This document shows positions 17,526 through 25,581 of a stretch of 64,000 nt of DNA, in pieces. Made by a program: the position numbers and the translations under genes. The notes beneath the pieces are model-generated. The model was given only the letters and a program-made list of their open reading frames with translations, was not told where the DNA came from and searched no databases. The stretch comes from Limnohabitans sp. (lineage in GTDB: Bacteria > Pseudomonadota > Gammaproteobacteria > Burkholderiales > Burkholderiaceae_C): contig NZ_JAOASQ010000038.1 in NCBI RefSeq assembly GCF_030158565.1, positions 91,667-155,666 on the forward strand. The letters run 5' to 3'. Within the stretch, counting starts at the first letter, position 1. Each line of letters opens with the position of its first letter.

Positions 17526-19027
17526 ACCAGACGGTGTTTGACGTCGCCATCATCGGCTATGGCCCGGCGGGTGCCACGCTGGCCAACTTGCTGGGGCAAT
17601 ACGGCCTGTCGGTGTTGGTGCTCGAGCGCGAGGCCGAGATCTACCCTCTGCCCCGCGCCATCCATTTCGACGGTGAAACCATGCGCGTGTTCGAGACCGC
17701 TGGTTTGCGCCCACAGGTCGAGACCATCTCGCGCCCGGGCCTCAAGGGCATGTACTTCAACAACGCCGCGGGCGAGACCTTGCTGATCCGCGCGGGCACC
17801 CAAGAACGCGGCCCCCACGGCTGCGCCACCAACCACTACTTTCACCAACCCGAGCTCGAAGCCGTGTTGCGGTCTGGCTTGCAGCGCTACCCACACGTGC
17901 AAGTGCGCACCCGCCACGAAGTCACCGCCATCCAAGACGACACTGACGTCGCCACACTGCAAGTCACCGACCTGCAAACACAGGAAAGTCATACCGTGCA
18001 GGCCCGCTATGTGGTCGGCTGCGACGGCGCACGGTCCATGGTGCGCAAAGTGCTGGGCACCCGCATGCGCGATCTGGGCCTGCACCAGCCCTGGCTGGTG
18101 TTCGATGTGCGGCTCAAAACCGATGTCCCCGGTCTGCCCGACCACACGGTGCAGCACTGCGATCCGGCCCGCCCCATGACGTATTGCAACGTGACCGGCA
18201 ACCGCCGCCGCTGGGAAATCATGCTCATGCCCGGCGACGATCCGGCGCAACTGGTCCAGCCCGAAACACTGTGGAAGCTGGTGCGTAAATGGGTCACGCC
18301 AAGCCAAGCCGACATCGAACGCGCCGTGATCTACACCTTCCACTCGGTGATCGCCGAGGGCTGGCGCCAAGGCCGCTTGATGCTGGCCGGTGACGCGGCG
18401 CACCAGACACCACCCTTCTTGGGCCAAGGCATGTGCGCGGCCATTCGCGATGCGTCCAACCTGGCCTGGAAGCTCAACGCCGTGCTGCGTGGCCGCGCAG
18501 ACGATGCGCTGCTGGACACCTACGAAAGCGAACGCTCCCCGCATGTGCAGGCCTTCATCGACCTGGCCGTCAAGTTGGGCGACATCATCCAGACCACCGA
18601 TCCGCAGGCGGCTCTCGAACGCGATGCCAAGTTCAAAGCCGGTCAGCCCGAGATCTTCCAGTTCCCGGCGCCGCGCCTGGGCCCTGGCGTCTGGCAAGGC
18701 GAGCAGGCAGCTGTGGCCCAGGTGTTCCCGCAACCCACGCTGGCCGATGGCCGCCTGCTCGACGCCGTACTGGGCCTGCAGTTTGCCGTGATCGGTGACG
18801 AAACAGTGCTGAACGCCACCAGCGATGACACCCGCGCCCACTGGCAGGCACAAGGCGTGGTCGTATTGCCCGCACGCGACCCCGAGCTGCAGACTTGGCT
18901 CACGCAACAAGGCGTACGCGCCGTGCTGTTGCGCCCGGACCGCTACATCCTGGGCGTGGCGCAAACAGGCGCCGAGCTCGACAGCATCAGTGCTTTGTTG
19001 CCCGCTGCGGCAGCCCTGACCCCCTGA
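17522..19027 (+). CDS. FAD-dependent aromatic monooxygenase, MhpA-like
   Basis: The ATG at 17522 overlaps the VOC stop and gives 501 residues. It has the Rossmann motif VAIIGYGPAGATLANLL at the N-terminus, CDGARSMVR near residue 165, and the GD motif region LAGDAAHQTPPFLGQGM near residue 288. This is the class A flavoprotein hydroxylase pattern, and relatives include 3-(3-hydroxyphenyl)propionate hydroxylase (MhpA). It probably hydroxylates a phenolic acid next to an existing OH using NAD(P)H and oxygen, making a substrate for the neighbouring VOC enzyme. The exact aromatic substrate is unknown. Confidence 0.92.
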   Translation: MNQTVFDVAIIGYGPAGATLANLLGQYGLSVLVLEREAEIYPLPRAIHFDGETMRVFETAGLRPQVETISRPGLKGMYFNNAAGETLLIRAGTQERGPHGCATNHYFHQPELEAVLRSGLQRYPHVQVRTRHEVTAIQDDTDVATLQVTDLQTQESHTVQARYVVGCDGARSMVRKVLGTRMRDLGLHQPWLVFDVRLKTDVPGLPDHTVQHCDPARPMTYCNVTGNRRRWEIMLMPGDDPAQLVQPETLWKLVRKWVTPSQADIERAVIYTFHSVIAEGWRQGRLMLAGDAAHQTPPFLGQGMCAAIRDASNLAWKLNAVLRGRADDALLDTYESERSPHVQAFIDLAVKLGDIIQTTDPQAALERDAKFKAGQPEIFQFPAPRLGPGVWQGEQAAVAQVFPQPTLADGRLLDAVLGLQFAVIGDETVLNATSDDTRAHWQAQGVVVLPARDPELQTWLTQQGVRAVLLRPDRYILGVAQTGAELDSISALLPAAAALTP

Positions 19028-19043
19028 TGTTTTTGAATTGCCC

Positions 19044-19796
19044 ATGACCGACAAAACCGACACCAGCCTCGCCCGCATGCTCAGCGTGCTCGACCTGTTC
19101 TCCGACCAGCGCCTGCACTGGAGCGCCGAAGACATCAGCGAGACGCTGGGCGTGTCCCTGCCCACCAGCTACCGCTACCTCAAGACCCTCAGCGATGCGG
19201 GCCTGCTGCGGCGTGGCAGCGATGCCCAATTTGCGCTCGGGCCTCGCATCGTCGTGCTGGACCACTTGATACGTCAGGCCGACCCGGTGCTGCAATGCGG
19301 CATCCCGTTCATGAAAGAGCTGGTGGCCCAGACCGGTTTTGACTGTGTGGTCTCCAGCTTGCATGGCGACCAGTTGCTCGATACGCACCGCGAACTGGGC
19401 TCCATGCCGGCCAGTCTGAGTTATGGCCGTGGACGCCCGCGCCCCTTGTTTCAAGGGGCTGCGCCCAAAGTCATCCTGGCGGGCTGGACGCCTCCGGCTT
19501 TGCACAAATTGTTCGACAGCCACACCGAAGACATTGCCGCCGCAGGCTTGCCCAGCGATTGGTCGGCGTTTCGCCGCTACTTCAGTCAAATCCGCAAAAA
19601 CGGCCACTACTTCTCCGATGGCGAACTCGAATCCAATCTGGCCGCTGTGGCCGTGCCGTTGCACCAGGCCGATGGCAGCGTGATCGCCGCCCTCTCGCTC
19701 GTGACCAGCGTGCAACGCATGGCCGTGATCGACCGCAGCAAACTCACCCCCCTCATCCAGCGGGCCGCGCAAGAAATTTCCGCGCGGCTGAGCTGA
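19044..19796 (+). CDS. IclR-family transcriptional regulator
   Basis: The ATG at 19044 is preferred to the TTG at 19038, giving 250 residues. The N-terminal winged helix-turn-helix reads SAEDISETLGVSLPTSYRYLKTL, quoted in part as LGVSLPTSYRYL, followed by LLRRG and FALGPRIVVLDHLI. The C-terminal IclR ligand-binding domain includes FDCVVSSLHGDQ and LAAVAVPLHQADGSVIAALS. IclR proteins often control aromatic catabolism with a pathway intermediate as effector. It sits inside the operon, 16 bases after the monooxygenase, implying autoregulation and control of the flanking catabolic genes (inference). Confidence 0.92.
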   Translation: MTDKTDTSLARMLSVLDLFSDQRLHWSAEDISETLGVSLPTSYRYLKTLSDAGLLRRGSDAQFALGPRIVVLDHLIRQADPVLQCGIPFMKELVAQTGFDCVVSSLHGDQLLDTHRELGSMPASLSYGRGRPRPLFQGAAPKVILAGWTPPALHKLFDSHTEDIAAAGLPSDWSAFRRYFSQIRKNGHYFSDGELESNLAAVAVPLHQADGSVIAALSLVTSVQRMAVIDRSKLTPLIQRAAQEISARLS

Positions 19797-19832
19797 TCCT
19801 TTCCTTTTGTTGACCCACCTGAAAGCCAGACC

Positions 19833-20684
19833 ATGAAACTCATCAGCTTCCTGAACCAGGGCGTGCCCTCCTACGGCGTCGTGAACGGCGACGACGTGCT
19901 CGACCTGACCCCCATCCTGGGTGCACAAGCGCCCGACCTGAAAACCCTGATCGCCAAAAACCTGTTGGGCGCGGCGGCCGATGCGGCCAAGGCGCACAAG
20001 CCCACACTCCAGTTCTCGCAACTGCAGCTCTTGCCCGTGATCCCCAACCCGGGCCAGATTTTTTGCATCGGCTTGAACTACGGCGAGCACGTGCGCGAAA
20101 CCGGCCGCGAGGTGACCGAGGTCCCAACGATCTTCATCCGCTTAGCCGACTCGCAGGTGGCGCATGGCCAGGACATCGTGCGCCCACCCGAGTCGCACCG
20201 CCTGGACTACGAAGCCGAGATCGCCGTGATCATCGGCAAGGGCGGCCGCCGCATCCAAGAGGGAGACGCCTGGGACCACATTGCGGGCTACAGCTGCTAC
20301 AACGACGGCTCGGTGCGCGACTGGCAAATCGCCACCTCGCAGTGGACACCCGGCAAGAACTTCTACAAGACCGGCGGCTTCGGCCCCTGGATGGTCACCA
20401 GCGACGAGATCGCGCCTGCGCAAGTGATGCGCCTGCAAACCGTGCTCAACGGCCAGGTGCTGCAAGACACCACCACCGACAAGATGATCCACAGCATCCC
20501 GCGCCAGATCGCCTACATTTCCACCTTCATCCCGCTGTCGCCCGGCGACGTGATCGTGACGGGCACCCCCGGTGGCGTGGGCAACAAGCGCACGCCGCAG
20601 ATCTTCATGAAACCCGGTGATGTGTGCGAGATCGTGGTGGACGCGATCGGCACGCTGCGCAACGGCATCCGCGACGACGCATGA
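19833..20684 (+). CDS. Fumarylacetoacetate hydrolase (FAH) family protein
   Basis: This 283-residue protein has a short N-terminal domain and a C-terminal FAH domain. That domain has CIGLNYGEHVRETG near residue 75, the metal-binding DYEAEIAVIIGKGG near residue 128, GYSCYNDGSVRDWQ, and VIVTGTPGGVG. The family hydrolyses, decarboxylates or tautomerises 2-oxo or 2,4-dioxo acids, for example products of meta ring cleavage. Its place after a monooxygenase and a dioxygenase-like gene fits such a step. Its stop overlaps the thioesterase ATG. The exact reaction cannot be told from sequence. Confidence 0.92.
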   Translation: MKLISFLNQGVPSYGVVNGDDVLDLTPILGAQAPDLKTLIAKNLLGAAADAAKAHKPTLQFSQLQLLPVIPNPGQIFCIGLNYGEHVRETGREVTEVPTIFIRLADSQVAHGQDIVRPPESHRLDYEAEIAVIIGKGGRRIQEGDAWDHIAGYSCYNDGSVRDWQIATSQWTPGKNFYKTGGFGPWMVTSDEIAPAQVMRLQTVLNGQVLQDTTTDKMIHSIPRQIAYISTFIPLSPGDVIVTGTPGGVGNKRTPQIFMKPGDVCEIVVDAIGTLRNGIRDDA

Positions 20685-21130
20685 GCCAAGAGGCGTTTTC
20701 AACGGCCGATGCCCAAGGCTATTTCAGCCGCATGTTGCGCGGCGAAACGCCCCCTGCGCCGGTGCTCACGCTGCTGGGCAGCCGGATCATTGCGGTGGAC
20801 GCGGCCGCAGGCAGCCTGAGTGCCCGCTACGAAGCGCAGGCCAATTTCCGCAACCCGGCGGGCACCGTGCAAGGCGGCATGCTGAGCGCCATGCTCGACG
20901 ACCTCACGGCCAGCTTGGTGGATGCCACCCTGGCTGCAGGGCAAGGCGTGGCCACACTCAACCTGAACGTGTCCTTCCTGCGCCCGGCGCAGGTGGGCAC
21001 GCTGCAGGGCGAAGCGCGCATGCTGCGCCGTGGCCGCGATGTCTGCCATGCGATGGGCACATTGCTGCAGGACGGCAAGGAAGTGGCCACCGCGGTGGCG
21101 GTGTGCAAGATTGTCTCGGTGCCCTCGTAA
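20681..21130 (+). CDS. PaaI-type hotdog-fold thioesterase
   Basis: The ATG at 20681 overlaps the FAH stop and gives 149 residues. The hotdog core reads FRNPAGTVQGGMLSAMLDDL, where the NPAG..QGG...A..D pattern is the PaaI-type active site, followed by LNLNVSFLRPAQVG and a final strand. These enzymes hydrolyse acyl-CoA esters, often phenylacetyl-CoA-type or dead-end intermediates. In this operon it could release a stalled CoA intermediate. The membership is clear; substrate is not. Confidence 0.9.
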   Translation: MSQEAFSTADAQGYFSRMLRGETPPAPVLTLLGSRIIAVDAAAGSLSARYEAQANFRNPAGTVQGGMLSAMLDDLTASLVDATLAAGQGVATLNLNVSFLRPAQVGTLQGEARMLRRGRDVCHAMGTLLQDGKEVATAVAVCKIVSVPS

Positions 21131-21208
21131 GACCACGATCCTCATCACCATGACCCGTCACATGTTCTCGTCCTATCAGACCCACATCCCTTTTCAGGAG
21201 AACGCCCG

Positions 21209-22216
21209 ATGAACAGTTCCACGATTCATTCCCCTCTCAACCGCCTTGGCCACACGCTGGGCCGCTCATGGGTTCTGGCCCTGGGCCTGATGGCCAGCTT
21301 GGGCGCAGCACACGCGCAGGACGCTTGGCCCACGCGGCCCATCAAGCTGCTGGTGGGCTTTGCGCCAGGCGGCAGCAGCGACATGGTGGCGCGCTTGATC
21401 GCCACGCCGCTGGGCGAACGGCTGGGCCAGCCCGTGGTGGTAGAGAACCGGGCGGGTGCAGGCGGCAACATCGCCGCCGATGCGGTGGCCAAAGCCACGC
21501 CCGACGGCTACACGCTGGTGCTGCTGCCCAGCGGGCATTCGAGCAATGCCGCGATGAAAAAGAACCTGCCCTTCGACCCGGTCAATGACTTCGCCTGGGT
21601 CTCCACCGTCACCACCTACCCGCTGACGCTGTCGGTCAAACCGAACTCGCCGATCACCTCGTTCCGTGATTTCATCCAGCGCGTGAAAAGCGAACCCAAC
21701 CGCTACACCTACACCTCGGTGGGCGTGGGCACGGCCATGCATTTGTTTGGCGAATGGCTGATGGCGGAAAGCGGTGGTGTGGCCACGCATGTGCCCTTCA
21801 AAGGCGGCACGGCCCCGATGATGGAACTGCTGGCCGGTCGTGTGGATGTGATGATCGACACCATGACCACCACGGCACCACTGTTCAAGGAAAACCGGGT
21901 GCGGGTGCTCGCCACCACCGCACCTGCGGGCCAAAACGCCTTGCCTGGCGTGCCCTCGGTGGCCGACAGTTTTCCGGGCGTGGTGTTCGATTCATGGCTG
22001 GGCATTGCGGGCACCAAAGGCACGCCGCCAGCGGTCGTCGATCGGCTCAACCGCGAACTGCGCGCCGTGCTGGAGCTGCCTGCGGTCAAGCAACGCCTGA
22101 CCGACTGGGGCGGCCACCCGCAGGCCAGCAAGCCTGCAGAATTTCGCAGCCGGGTGGACGGCGAGATCCGTCAGCTCAGCCGCATCGTGACCGAGCGAAA
22201 GATCGAAGCGCAGTGA
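21209..22216 (+). CDS. Bug/TctC-family solute-binding protein
   Basis: This 335-residue receptor starts after a good AGGAG site and has a long signal peptide (hydrophobic VLALGLMASLGAAHA) cut near residue 36. The mature start is WPTRPIKLLVGFAPGGSSD, with VVENRAGAGGNIAADAV and VPFKGGTAPMMELLAG later. It closes the VOC–monooxygenase–IclR–FAH–thioesterase operon, so it probably captures that pathway's substrate in the periplasm. No TctAB membrane partner is present nearby. It is similar in layout to, but clearly distinct from, the Bug protein at 15836. Confidence 0.93.
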   Translation: MNSSTIHSPLNRLGHTLGRSWVLALGLMASLGAAHAQDAWPTRPIKLLVGFAPGGSSDMVARLIATPLGERLGQPVVVENRAGAGGNIAADAVAKATPDGYTLVLLPSGHSSNAAMKKNLPFDPVNDFAWVSTVTTYPLTLSVKPNSPITSFRDFIQRVKSEPNRYTYTSVGVGTAMHLFGEWLMAESGGVATHVPFKGGTAPMMELLAGRVDVMIDTMTTTAPLFKENRVRVLATTAPAGQNALPGVPSVADSFPGVVFDSWLGIAGTKGTPPAVVDRLNRELRAVLELPAVKQRLTDWGGHPQASKPAEFRSRVDGEIRQLSRIVTERKIEAQ

Positions 22217-22221
22217 CCAGC

Positions 22222-22267
22222 GGCGGTGCAGTGCTGTTGCCAGCTTGACCCGCAACAGTGCACCGCC
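22222..22267. terminator. Long GC-rich hairpin between convergent genes
   Basis: GGCGGTGCA pairs with TGCACCGCC and CTGTTGC pairs with GCAACAG, separated by a three-base bulge on one side and an 11-base loop. It lies between the Bug gene (+) and the thiolase gene (-), where a shared terminator is expected. There is no T run on either side, so intrinsic termination is uncertain. Confidence 0.5.
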
Positions 22268-22281
22268 CACTGCACAAAGGA

Positions 22282-23484
22282 TCAAACCCGCTCGATGATC
22301 AGCGCAATGCCCTGACCCACACCGATGCACATGGTGCACAGCGCGTAGCGGCCGCCCGTGCTGTGCAGGCGGTTGATGGCGGTGGTGGCCAAACGGGCAC
22401 CGGAGGCACCCAGCGGGTGACCCAGCGCGATCGCACCGCCCCAGGCGTTGACACGGGCGTCGTCGTCTTTCAGGCCCAGCATGCGCAGCACGGCCAGGCC
22501 TTGTGCGGCAAAGGCTTCGTTCAGTTCGATCACATCGATCTGGTCCAGCGTCAGGCCAGTCTGGGCCAGCACCTTGAGGGTGGCAGGCGCGGGGCCAATG
22601 CCCATGATGCGCGGGGCCACGCCAGCAGTGGCCATGCCGACCACGCGCGCTTTGGGGGTCAGGCCGTTCTTGGCCGCGGTGGCCTCATCGGCCAGCAGCA
22701 AGGCGCATGCGCCGTCGTTCACGCCCGAGGCGTTGCCTGCGGTCACGGTGCCGTCTGGGCGCACCACACCTTTGAGCTTGGCCAACGCTTCAAGGCTGGT
22801 TTCGCGGGGGTGTTCGTCGGTGTCAACGATGATGGCGTCGCCCTTTTTCTGGGGGATGCTGACGCCCACGATTTCACGGGCCAGGTGACCGGCCTTGATG
22901 GCCGCCACCGCACGCAGCTGGCTGTTGTAAGCCATCAGGTCTTGCGCTTCGCGCTCGATCTTGAAGTCGGTCGCCACGTTCTCGGCCGTCTCGGGCATGG
23001 AGTCCACGCCGTACTGGGCCTTCATCAGCTTGTTCACAAAGCGCCAGCCAATGGTGGTGTCGTACACCGCATTGGCGCGGCTGAAGGCGCTTTCGGCCTT
23101 GGGCATGACAAACGGGGCGCGGCTCATGCTCTCCACACCACCGGCGATCATCAGGCTGGCTTCACCGGCCTTGATGGCACGCGCTGCGGTGCCCACAGCA
23201 TCCAGGCCCGAGCCGCACAGGCGGTTGAGGGTAGCGCCCGGGACATCGATCGGCAAACCGGCCAGCAAGCTGCTCATGTGGGCCACGTTGCGGTTGTCTT
23301 CACCGGCCTGGTTGGCGTTGCCGTACAGCACGTCGGTCACCGAAGCCCAGTCCACGTTGGGGTTGCGGGCCATCAGGGCGCGCAGGGGCACAGCGCCCAG
23401 GTCGTCGGTGCGCACGCTGCTCAAAGCGCCACCGTAACGGCCGAAGGGGGTGCGGATGGCGTCGCAAATGTAGGCTTGGTTCAT
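22282..23484 (-). CDS. pcaF: 3-oxoadipyl-CoA/acetyl-CoA thiolase (PcaF-type)
   Basis: This 400-residue thiolase has its acylation Cys in NRLCGSGLDAVGTAARAI near residue 91, GGVESMSRAPFVM, ELNEAFAAQGLAVLR, and the final active-site Cys in CTMCIGVGQGIALIIERV (quoted CTMCIGVGQG). The GLDAVGTAARAI and NANQAGEDNRNVA stretches are typical of beta-ketoadipyl-CoA thiolases (PcaF/PaaJ). It cleaves 3-oxoadipyl-CoA into succinyl-CoA and acetyl-CoA. With the CoA-transferase at 13741-15095 it would finish the beta-ketoadipate route. It is divergent from DUF1841 across the hairpin region. Confidence 0.9.
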   Translation of the reverse strand: MNQAYICDAIRTPFGRYGGALSSVRTDDLGAVPLRALMARNPNVDWASVTDVLYGNANQAGEDNRNVAHMSSLLAGLPIDVPGATLNRLCGSGLDAVGTAARAIKAGEASLMIAGGVESMSRAPFVMPKAESAFSRANAVYDTTIGWRFVNKLMKAQYGVDSMPETAENVATDFKIEREAQDLMAYNSQLRAVAAIKAGHLAREIVGVSIPQKKGDAIIVDTDEHPRETSLEALAKLKGVVRPDGTVTAGNASGVNDGACALLLADEATAAKNGLTPKARVVGMATAGVAPRIMGIGPAPATLKVLAQTGLTLDQIDVIELNEAFAAQGLAVLRMLGLKDDDARVNAWGGAIALGHPLGASGARLATTAINRLHSTGGRYALCTMCIGVGQGIALIIERV

Positions 23485-23510
23485 GTTTTCAGTCTCCAGG
23501 TTAAGGGTGT

Positions 23511-23526
23511 ATGCATTTTATTGCAT
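23511..23526. promoter_or_regulatory. Candidate operator upstream of the thiolase gene
   Basis: The inverted repeat ATGCA–TTTTAT–TGCAT lies 27-42 bases upstream of the thiolase ATG, in an AT-rich patch that also contains TATATACT. Position and symmetry suit a repressor or activator site, but no matching regulator can be named. Confidence 0.25.
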
Positions 23527-23566
23527 GTTTGATGTATATACTGAAGTCATTCTAGGGCTTGAATCC

Positions 23567-23650
23567 GCAAGGGGCCTGTGCGGCGCTGCCCGGGCTCAGA
23601 GGCGCTTCGCTTTGCCACATCGCCCGAACAGCGCCGCACAGGCCCCTTGC
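23567..23650. repeat. Hairpin element 1: 22-bp perfect inverted repeat with 26-base loop
   Basis: Arms 23567-23588 and 23629-23650 are exact reverse complements (GCAAGGGGCC... / ...GGCCCCTTGC). A second CGGGC/GCCCG stem at 23591-23595 and 23622-23626 follows a two-by-two mismatch. This leaves a loop of exactly 26 bases, 23596-23621. That loop is the perfect reverse complement of the loop of hairpin element 2. The element is in the gap between two divergent gene starts, so it is not placed like a terminator. Confidence 0.95.
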
Positions 23651-23667
23651 TCGATTACAGGCTTGAT

Positions 23668-23779
23668 TTGCCCCTTGCCCACGCTGGTGGGTTGGGGTCA
23701 GGGGCTGGGGTGATGTGGCAAAGCGAAGCGCCTCTGAACCCCAGCCCCTGACCCCAACCCACCAGCCCACAAAGGGCAA
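23668..23779. repeat. Hairpin element 2: 29-bp perfect inverted repeat with the same 26-base loop inverted
   Basis: Arms 23683-23711 and 23738-23766 are exact reverse complements (GCTGGTGGGTTGGGGTCAGG...). They enclose the 26-base loop 23712-23737 (GATGTGGCAAAGCGAAGCGC...). After a small internal loop, a further 10-position stem with one mismatch pairs 23668-23677 with 23770-23779. The loop matches the loop of hairpin 1 in opposite orientation while the arms are unrelated. The left flank also repeats the CCCCTTGC word found in the hairpin 1 arm. Confidence 0.95.
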
Positions 23780-23799
23780 CATGAAGGACAATCCACCCC

Positions 23800-24237
23800 A
23801 TGCTGATTCAACCTTCACAAGCCGATGTGCGGCGATTTTTTTGTGGCGTTTACGCCAAGGCCAAAACAGCGGCTCCGCTGGAGCCGATGGAAATGCTGGT
23901 GAGCCAATGGATCGACGAGCACCCGGAATACCACGCTGAACTGGCGGATGTGGACGCGGCGCTGGCCAGCATGCTCAAAGCAGACCCCAACAAGGAAAAC
24001 CCGTTTTTGCATTTGTCCATGCACCTGTCGATCAGCGAGCAATGCAGCATCGATCAGCCACGAGGCATTCGCCAGGCGGTGGAGTTGCTGACGCACAAAC
24101 TCAACTCACTGCACGACGCGCACCACCAAGCCATGGAGTGCCTGGGCCGCATGGTCTATGAAAGCCAACGCGCCGGCCGCATGCCCGACGGCGCGGCCTA
24201 CATCGACTGCGTGCAAAGGCACGCGACCAAGGACTGA
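23800..24237 (+). CDS. DUF1841 family protein
   Basis: This 145-residue soluble protein of unknown function has the family block NPFLHLSMHLSISEQ near residue 67, then SIDQPRGIRQAVELL. It is mostly helical and acidic at the N-terminus. The ATG has AAGGA about eleven bases upstream, and an out-of-frame ATG lies at 23781. Its upstream region is the double hairpin described above, so any promoter must lie within or before it. It ends four bases from the convergent mutT-type stop. Confidence 0.85.
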   Translation: MLIQPSQADVRRFFCGVYAKAKTAAPLEPMEMLVSQWIDEHPEYHAELADVDAALASMLKADPNKENPFLHLSMHLSISEQCSIDQPRGIRQAVELLTHKLNSLHDAHHQAMECLGRMVYESQRAGRMPDGAAYIDCVQRHATKD

Positions 24238-24241
24238 TGTT

Positions 24242-24709
24242 TCAACGGTGCGTGGCGCCGCTGAACTGGCGCTCTTCGGCCAACCAGGTCAAGACAGGTA
24301 TGGTGCCGGGCAATACCGGTACCACGTCCACTGGCAGTTGCTGCCAAGCGTGCGTTTGCGCTTCGCGCATTTGCAAGTCACCCTGCCAGTCCCACACTTT
24401 GCAAAAGTGCAGCCGCACCAAGGCGTGCGGGTAGTCCACCATCTGGGTTTTCCAGATCGCGGCTTGGCCAATCACGATGCCCAGCTCTTCCTGCAGCTCA
24501 CGGCGCAAGGCCTCTTCGACCGTTTCACCGGCCTCGAGCTTGCCACCCGGAAACTCCCAATAGCCCGCATAGACCTTGCCCTCGGGGCGCGAGGTCAACA
24601 AAAACTGGCCATCGGCTTGCATGAGCACGCCCACCGCAACATCCACCACGGGGCGGTCGCTGCCGCCTTCGCGCTGGCGCTCGCCGTCGGCCACCAACAA
24701 GCTGCTCAT
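24242..24709 (-). CDS. NUDIX hydrolase, MutT/8-oxo-dGTP diphosphatase type
   Basis: This 155-residue protein has a complete Nudix box, GGKLEAGETVEEALRRELQEELG (GKLEAGETVEEALRRELQEE), near residue 57, preceded by LLTSRPEGKVYAGYWEFPGG, as in MutT. It would cleave 8-oxo-dGTP to the monophosphate and so prevent mutations. The length is a little above E. coli MutT because of an N-terminal extension of about 20 residues. It is the last gene of the argJ–ATPase–mutT run and its start overlaps the ATPase stop. Confidence 0.9.
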   Translation of the reverse strand: MSSLLVADGERQREGGSDRPVVDVAVGVLMQADGQFLLTSRPEGKVYAGYWEFPGGKLEAGETVEEALRRELQEELGIVIGQAAIWKTQMVDYPHALVRLHFCKVWDWQGDLQMREAQTHAWQQLPVDVVPVLPGTIPVLTWLAEERQFSGATHR

Positions 24710-25581
24710 GCGCTGACCTGACGGCCCATGTAGTCACGAGCAAACTGATACGCCACACGGCCGCTGCGTGAGCCGCGCTCCAGCGCCCACAGCAAGGCAT
24801 CGGCACGGGCTGCTTCGATTTGGGCAGCAGTGGCACCCAAGCTGCCCAGCCATTGCGCGGCGATGTGCAGGTACTCGTCTTGCGAGAAGGGGTAGAAACT
24901 GATCCACAAACCAAAGCGTTCGGACAGGGAAATTTTTTCTTCCACGCCTTCACCGGGATGCACTTCACCGTCATCGGTGTGTTTGTAGGTGAGGTTCTCG
25001 CTCATGTACTCGGGCAGCAAGTGGCGGCGGTTGCTGGTGGCGCAGATCAGCACATTGGGGGTGGACGCTGCCACCGTGCCGTCGAGGATGGACTTGAGCG
25101 CCTTGTAGCCAGGTTCGCCATCTTCAAAGCTCAAGTCATCGCAATAGACCATGAACTTTTCAGGACGCGAAGCAACCACTTCGATGATGTCGGGCAAGTC
25201 GGTCAGGTCGGCCTTGTCCACCTCGATCAGGCGCAAGCCTTGCGCTGCATACGAATTCAAACAAGCCTTGATGAGCGAGGATTTGCCGGTGCCACGCGCC
25301 CCGGTCAGCAGCACGTTGTTGGCCGGGCGGCCGTTGACGAACTGCTCGGTGTTGCGTTGCAGTTTTTCTTTTTGCTGGTCGATTTCCTTCAGGTCATCGA
25401 GCGTCATGGCCGCCACGTGGCGCACCGGCTCCAGCACGCCGTGACCGGACGAGCGCTTGCGGTAACGCCAGGCGATCGCTTGCGACCAGTCGGGTGCGGA
25501 CAAGGGTTGGGGCAAGACCGATTCGATGCGGTCCACCAGTTGGCTGACTTTGGCCAGCAGTTGTTCCAGCGTTTGGCTCAT
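24706..25581 (-). CDS. ATP-binding protein, DUF815/AAA type
   Basis: The ATG at 25581 overlaps the argJ stop and gives 291 residues; the longer ORF in the track runs into argJ. It has a Walker [10 protein letters not shown] near residue 90, a Walker B-like [11 protein letters not shown] near residue 140, and the sensor-type [32 protein letters not shown] comes near the end. This family of predicted ATPases is widespread next to argJ and mutT in betaproteobacteria, but its task is not established. The N-terminal 60 residues look like a helical adaptor. Confidence 0.88.
   Translation of the reverse strand: MSQTLEQLLAKVSQLVDRIESVLPQPLSAPDWSQAIAWRYRKRSSGHGVLEPVRHVAAMTLDDLKEIDQQKEKLQRNTEQFVNGRPANNVLLTGARGTGKSSLIKACLNSYAAQGLRLIEVDKADLTDLPDIIEVVASRPEKFMVYCDDLSFEDGEPGYKALKSILDGTVAASTPNVLICATSNRRHLLPEYMSENLTYKHTDDGEVHPGEGVEEKISLSERFGLWISFYPFSQDEYLHIAAQWLGSLGATAAQIEAARADALLWALERGSRSGRVAYQFARDYMGRQVSA

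Noticed and set aside
23567-23779. Integron attC site or CRISPR-like array
   Set aside because: No integrase, no attC core sites (GTTRRRY), no regularly spaced direct repeats; the structure is made of inverted repeats only.
23483-23818. Small ORFs on both strands across the double hairpin
   Set aside because: Their translations mirror the inverted repeats (for example SPQPLTPTHQRGQG) and are typical spurious products of intergenic repeats, with no ribosome site.
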